The position numbers were made by a program, and so were the translations under genes. Positions 6,053 through 8,035 of a stretch of DNA of 8,035 nt are shown one piece after another (position 1 is the stretch's first letter; every line of letters begins with the position of its first letter). Origin of the DNA: Streptococcaceae bacterium (lineage in GTDB: Bacteria > Bacillota > Bacilli > Lactobacillales > Streptococcaceae); contig CADFQU010000033.1 in NCBI GenBank assembly GCA_902836505.1, positions 1-8,035 of the forward strand. The letters run 5' to 3'. Under the pieces are notes generated by a model that was not told the DNA's origin, did no database searches, and saw only the letters and a list, made by a program, of their open reading frames with translations.

Positions 6053-6121
6053 TAAATAGAGTGGATGTTTTTAGCTCAGCTTCTAAAAATATTGGAACTG
6101 AAATAAGAAACCAAAGAAATA

Positions 6122-6165
6122 GGGGAGCGTGAGCCAGCAACAAGGCTTGATCGCTCTTTTCTTTT
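6122..6165 (+). terminator. Terminator-like hairpin abutting the folC ribosome binding site (possible attenuator)
   Basis: GAGCG (6125-6129) pairs with CGCTC (6152-6156), and AGCC (6132-6135) with GGCT (6144-6147), with wobble pairs and a two-base bulge between. TTTTCTTTT (6157-6165) follows. The folC ribosome binding site AGGAG begins at the next base, so no promoter fits between terminator and folC. Confidence 0.75.
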
Positions 6166-6176
6166 AGGAGAAAGAA

Positions 6177-7424
6177 ATGAATCAAATTGAAGAATGGATG
6201 AATAGTCGAATTGGACTCAATTTTCGTTCAGGCTTGGGGCGGATGCAACAGGCTGTAAAGCTCTTAGGTGCCCCTCATGAAGCTGTTCCGATGATCCATG
6301 TGACGGGGACCAACGGGAAGGGTTCAACCATTGCTTTTATGCGCCAGCTATTCCAACAACATGGTCTGAAAGTAGGTACCTTTACTTCTCCGCATATCGT
6401 TAGTATGCATGATCGGATTTGTATCAATGGGCAACCAATTTCGGATCAGGATCTGATTCGCTTGGGTCAGAGAATCCAAGAGATGGAGTCTCAGCTTCTC
6501 GAGACTCACGACCAACTCTCCTACTTTGAGATTGTCACCCTCTTGGCCTTTTTGTATTTTCATGAGCAAGAAGTAGACTTGGCCTTGATTGAGGTTGGGA
6601 TTGGAGGCCTCCTCGATACGACCAATGTCATTACAGGAGAGGTGGCAGTGATCACCTCAGTAGGGCTGGATCACCAGGAGACCTTGGGAGGAAGCCTAGA
6701 GGCCATTGCTACTCAAAAAGCTGGGATCTTTAAAGCTGGGAAGCCGGCTGTTATCGGTCCACTGGCTAAAGAGGCTGAGCAAGTCTGCACAGAAAAGGCC
6801 CAGGAAACAGGCTGTCCGCTGGCTCGCTATGGAGATGATTTCCAACTAGTGAAGGGCGTCTTCCAAGATGCGCATCATCGGTTTGATTCACTAAAAATTG
6901 GGCTCAATGGAGCTTATCAGGAAGAGAATGCGGCGGTTGCTCTCGAAGCCTTTCTCCTTTTTATGGAGCAGAGGGGTCTGGCAGTCGATGAAAACGGTGT
7001 TCGGGAGGCTTTGCAGGCGACTAGCTGGCCGGGGCGTCTGGAGAATTTTGACCAAGGCGTCTATCTAGATGGCGCTCATAACCCCCATGCCATCCATCGC
7101 TTAGTCGAATATGCCCGCACCTTTTCAGATAAGCGCGTGAAGATCCTCTTTGGAGCCTTAAAGCGCAAGGATTACCAAGGGATGTTGGAGATCTTTTCAA
7201 GAGACTTGCCGGAGGCGGACTTAACGGTGACGACCTTTGCTTATGGGGAAGTTGTCCAAGAGGCGGATGGCTTAGGATATCCTTATGTAGCTGATTTCAG
7301 AGATTACTTACAGGATTTTTATAGCCGACAAGATAGGGAAGAGGTGCTATTTGTCACTGGCTCTCTCTACTTCATTTCAGAAGTACGCGCTTATCTACTA
7401 GAGCAAGGAAAGAATCCTTTATAG
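6177..7424 (+). CDS. folC: Folylpolyglutamate synthase (bifunctional with dihydrofolate synthase possible)
   Basis: FolC adds glutamate to folates using ATP, keeping them in the cell and making them better cofactors; some bacterial forms also join glutamate to dihydropteroate. The 415-residue length is normal. The Mur-ligase order is seen: P-loop GTNGKGST (44-51), SPH (71-73), EVGIGGLLDTTN (139-150), LDHQETLG (164-171), the Lys-containing QKAGIFK (180-186), the hinge WPGRLE (284-289), and DGAHNPHA (298-305) opening the C-terminal domain. Many homologues have GGRLD where this has GGLLD. AGGAG (6166-6170) precedes the ATG by six bases. It seems to depend on read-through across the hairpin at 6122-6165. 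Confidence 0.95.
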   Translation: MNQIEEWMNSRIGLNFRSGLGRMQQAVKLLGAPHEAVPMIHVTGTNGKGSTIAFMRQLFQQHGLKVGTFTSPHIVSMHDRICINGQPISDQDLIRLGQRIQEMESQLLETHDQLSYFEIVTLLAFLYFHEQEVDLALIEVGIGGLLDTTNVITGEVAVITSVGLDHQETLGGSLEAIATQKAGIFKAGKPAVIGPLAKEAEQVCTEKAQETGCPLARYGDDFQLVKGVFQDAHHRFDSLKIGLNGAYQEENAAVALEAFLLFMEQRGLAVDENGVREALQATSWPGRLENFDQGVYLDGAHNPHAIHRLVEYARTFSDKRVKILFGALKRKDYQGMLEIFSRDLPEADLTVTTFAYGEVVQEADGLGYPYVADFRDYLQDFYSRQDREEVLFVTGSLYFISEVRAYLLEQGKNPL

Positions 7425-7454
7425 GCAGTAACCCTCATCAGCCAGTCATAAAGA

Positions 7455-7483
7455 TTGACCGAAAACTACCTCTATCGTATACT
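7455..7483 (+). promoter_or_regulatory. SigA promoter of the terminal lipoprotein gene
   Basis: TTGACC (7455-7460) and TATACT (7478-7483) are 17 bases apart, five of six matches to each consensus hexamer. Transcription would begin near 7490, giving a leader of about 57 bases that contains a small hairpin (AACGG 7502-7506 with CCGTT 7512-7516). Confidence 0.82.
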
Positions 7484-7546
7484 AAAGGTGAGCCACAAAT
7501 GAACGGGAAGTCCGTTGAAAAAAGTTGGCGCGAAAGGAGACCATCC

Positions 7547-7969
7547 ATGGCAAAGAATGTGACTGCTTTATTAGCAACAGCTACAGTCCTCCTACTTGGA
7601 GCGTGTTCAAACCAGCAAACACCATCGCAAACGAACACTTCATCAAGTGCGAAGACAACAACGGCAACTTCTTCTCAACAGACAACGACCAGTCCGCAGG
7701 TGAACCAAGCAGGTCTGGACGGAACCTATATGGGAATGGATGAAAGCGATCAAGTGACGCTCGTCATCGCTGGTGATTCAGGGACTTGGACGGCTGTCGA
7801 GGCAGATGGAGAGCAAGAGCTGAAACAGGTCAAGCTAGATGCTGCCAACCAGATCATTTTTATCGGAGATGATGGTTACCGTTATCAACTGGAGGGGCAA
7901 CAATTGACCTTGAAAGAAGCGGACAACGAGTTGGATGATCAGGATACGATCGTTCTGACCAAGCAATAA
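7547..7969 (+). CDS. Predicted lipoprotein of unknown function downstream of folC
   Basis: This 140-residue protein has a signal sequence ending in the lipobox LGAC with the lipidated Cys at 20. A low-complexity linker of Ser, Thr and Gln (about 22-54) follows, then a small beta-rich acidic domain (about 56-140, from GLDGTYMGMDESDQVTLVI). I recall a similar lipoprotein after folC in S. pneumoniae, but I know no function. The ATG at 7547 is preferred because AAAGGAGA (7533-7540) precedes it and the signal peptide then has normal length. An in-frame ATG at 7499 would add 16 charged residues, and its possible AGGTG site lies at or before the predicted transcription start. Confidence 0.82.
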   Translation: MAKNVTALLATATVLLLGACSNQQTPSQTNTSSSAKTTTATSSQQTTTSPQVNQAGLDGTYMGMDESDQVTLVIAGDSGTWTAVEADGEQELKQVKLDAANQIIFIGDDGYRYQLEGQQLTLKEADNELDDQDTIVLTKQ

Positions 7970-7979
7970 AATAGCTGAA

Positions 7980-8009
7980 GAGAGGCTGGGACAAAAGTCC
8001 TAGCCTCTC
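7980..8009 (+). terminator. Long hairpin after the lipoprotein gene (GAGGCTGGGAC type)
   Basis: GAGAGGCTGGGAC (7980-7992) pairs with GTCCTAGCCTCTC (7997-8009) around AAAA, thirteen pairs with one G-U. The sequence type GAGGCTGGGACAAAAGTCC is common between genes of streptococci. The T-run after it is poor on both strands (AATTGTCTTT on the plus strand), so termination may be incomplete. Nothing further is recognisable from 8010 to 8035. Confidence 0.7.
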
Positions 8010-8035
8010 AATTGTCTTTGGATTGTCGAGCAAGA

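Larger units (their letters stand above)
5898..6165 (+). promoter_or_regulatory. Structured non-coding leader between yrzB and folC (candidate cis-regulatory RNA)
   Basis: The 276-base interval holds a chain of hairpins. A: TGATACAGTC (5898-5907) with GACTGTATCA (5913-5922), ten perfect pairs around a five-base loop. B: 5925-5952. C: TTTA and CTTGCG (5970-5981) with CGCAAG and TAAA (5996-6005). B': 6025-6052, a second copy of B. D: TTTTTAG (6068-6074) with CTAAAAA (6083-6089). A terminator follows at 6122-6165. No convincing promoter is seen inside, so the likely transcript is read-through from the ireB operon. The two repeats are 100 bases apart, which is not a multiple of three, so the conservation is not at protein level. 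I know of no named RNA family that matches; its role is inference. Confidence 0.5.

Noticed and set aside
5898..6165. THF riboswitch or T-box controlling folC
   Set aside because: I do not see the conserved core sequences of either class, including no GGGTGG-ACCGCG T-box sequence.
5866..6185. Reading frames across the yrzB-folC interval on both strands
   Set aside because: They lack ribosome binding sites, resemble no family, and the repeats inside are out of frame with each other.
7499..7546. Longer start for the terminal lipoprotein
   Set aside because: It would add charged residues before the signal peptide. Its possible ribosome binding site is at or upstream of the predicted transcription start.
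1..8035. CRISPR array, tRNA, rRNA, insertion sequence or phage genes
   Set aside because: No regularly spaced repeats of CRISPR form, no tRNA-like folds and no transposase or phage-like proteins were seen.

Overview
The window looks like chromosomal core DNA of a viridans-type Streptococcus. The evidence is the protein sequences themselves (RecA, Spx, the IreB-family protein and YqgF all read as close streptococcal forms), the gene order cinA-recA-spx-ireB-yqgF-yrzB-folC, an exact streptococcal competence box (TACGAATA) before cinA, many extended -10 promoters (TGnTATAAT), and three lipoproteins with Gram-positive lipoboxes. I cannot fix the species. The order recA-spx-ireB resembles S. mutans or S. 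sanguinis more than S. pneumoniae, where I recall cinA-recA being followed by dinF-lytA.

Layout. Positions 1-100 hold the first 33 codons of a leftward S66 (LD-carboxypeptidase-like) peptidase. Positions 101-457 contain its promoter, a possible decayed rightward reading frame (163-339), a strong hairpin terminator (347-394) and the cinA control region. cinA (458-1726) and recA (1774-2916) form a competence transcription unit, and an extra extended -10 at the cinA stop codon probably gives basal recA expression. spx (3004-3402) has its own promoter and ends at a strong terminator. Two tandem DUF1307-type lipoprotein genes (3587-4180, 4192-4743) share one promoter. A strong promoter at 4827-4855 then drives ireB (GTG start, 4886), yqgF/ruvX (overlapping by one base) and yrzB (DUF1292). 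Between yrzB and folC lie 276 bases of structured, repeat-bearing, non-coding sequence ending in a terminator-like hairpin directly against the folC ribosome binding site. folC (6177-7424) is followed by a lipoprotein gene with its own good promoter (7547-7969) and a final long hairpin of a type common between streptococcal genes.

How the genes fit together. CinA and RecA serve transformation and recombination. Spx is a redox-responsive RNA polymerase partner that may receive read-through from recA during competence. IreB-family proteins are substrates of the PASTA Ser/Thr kinase that controls cell-wall synthesis. YqgF matures 16S rRNA. FolC makes folate polyglutamates. The three lipoproteins have no established function.

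The most unusual part is the yrzB-folC interval (5898-6165). It holds two copies of a 47-base unit exactly 100 bases apart, with paired base changes that preserve the same hairpin, a perfect hairpin built on the yrzB stop codon, and a final terminator with no room for a promoter before folC. It is a good candidate for an undescribed cis-regulatory RNA or attenuator, although this is inferred from one sequence only.
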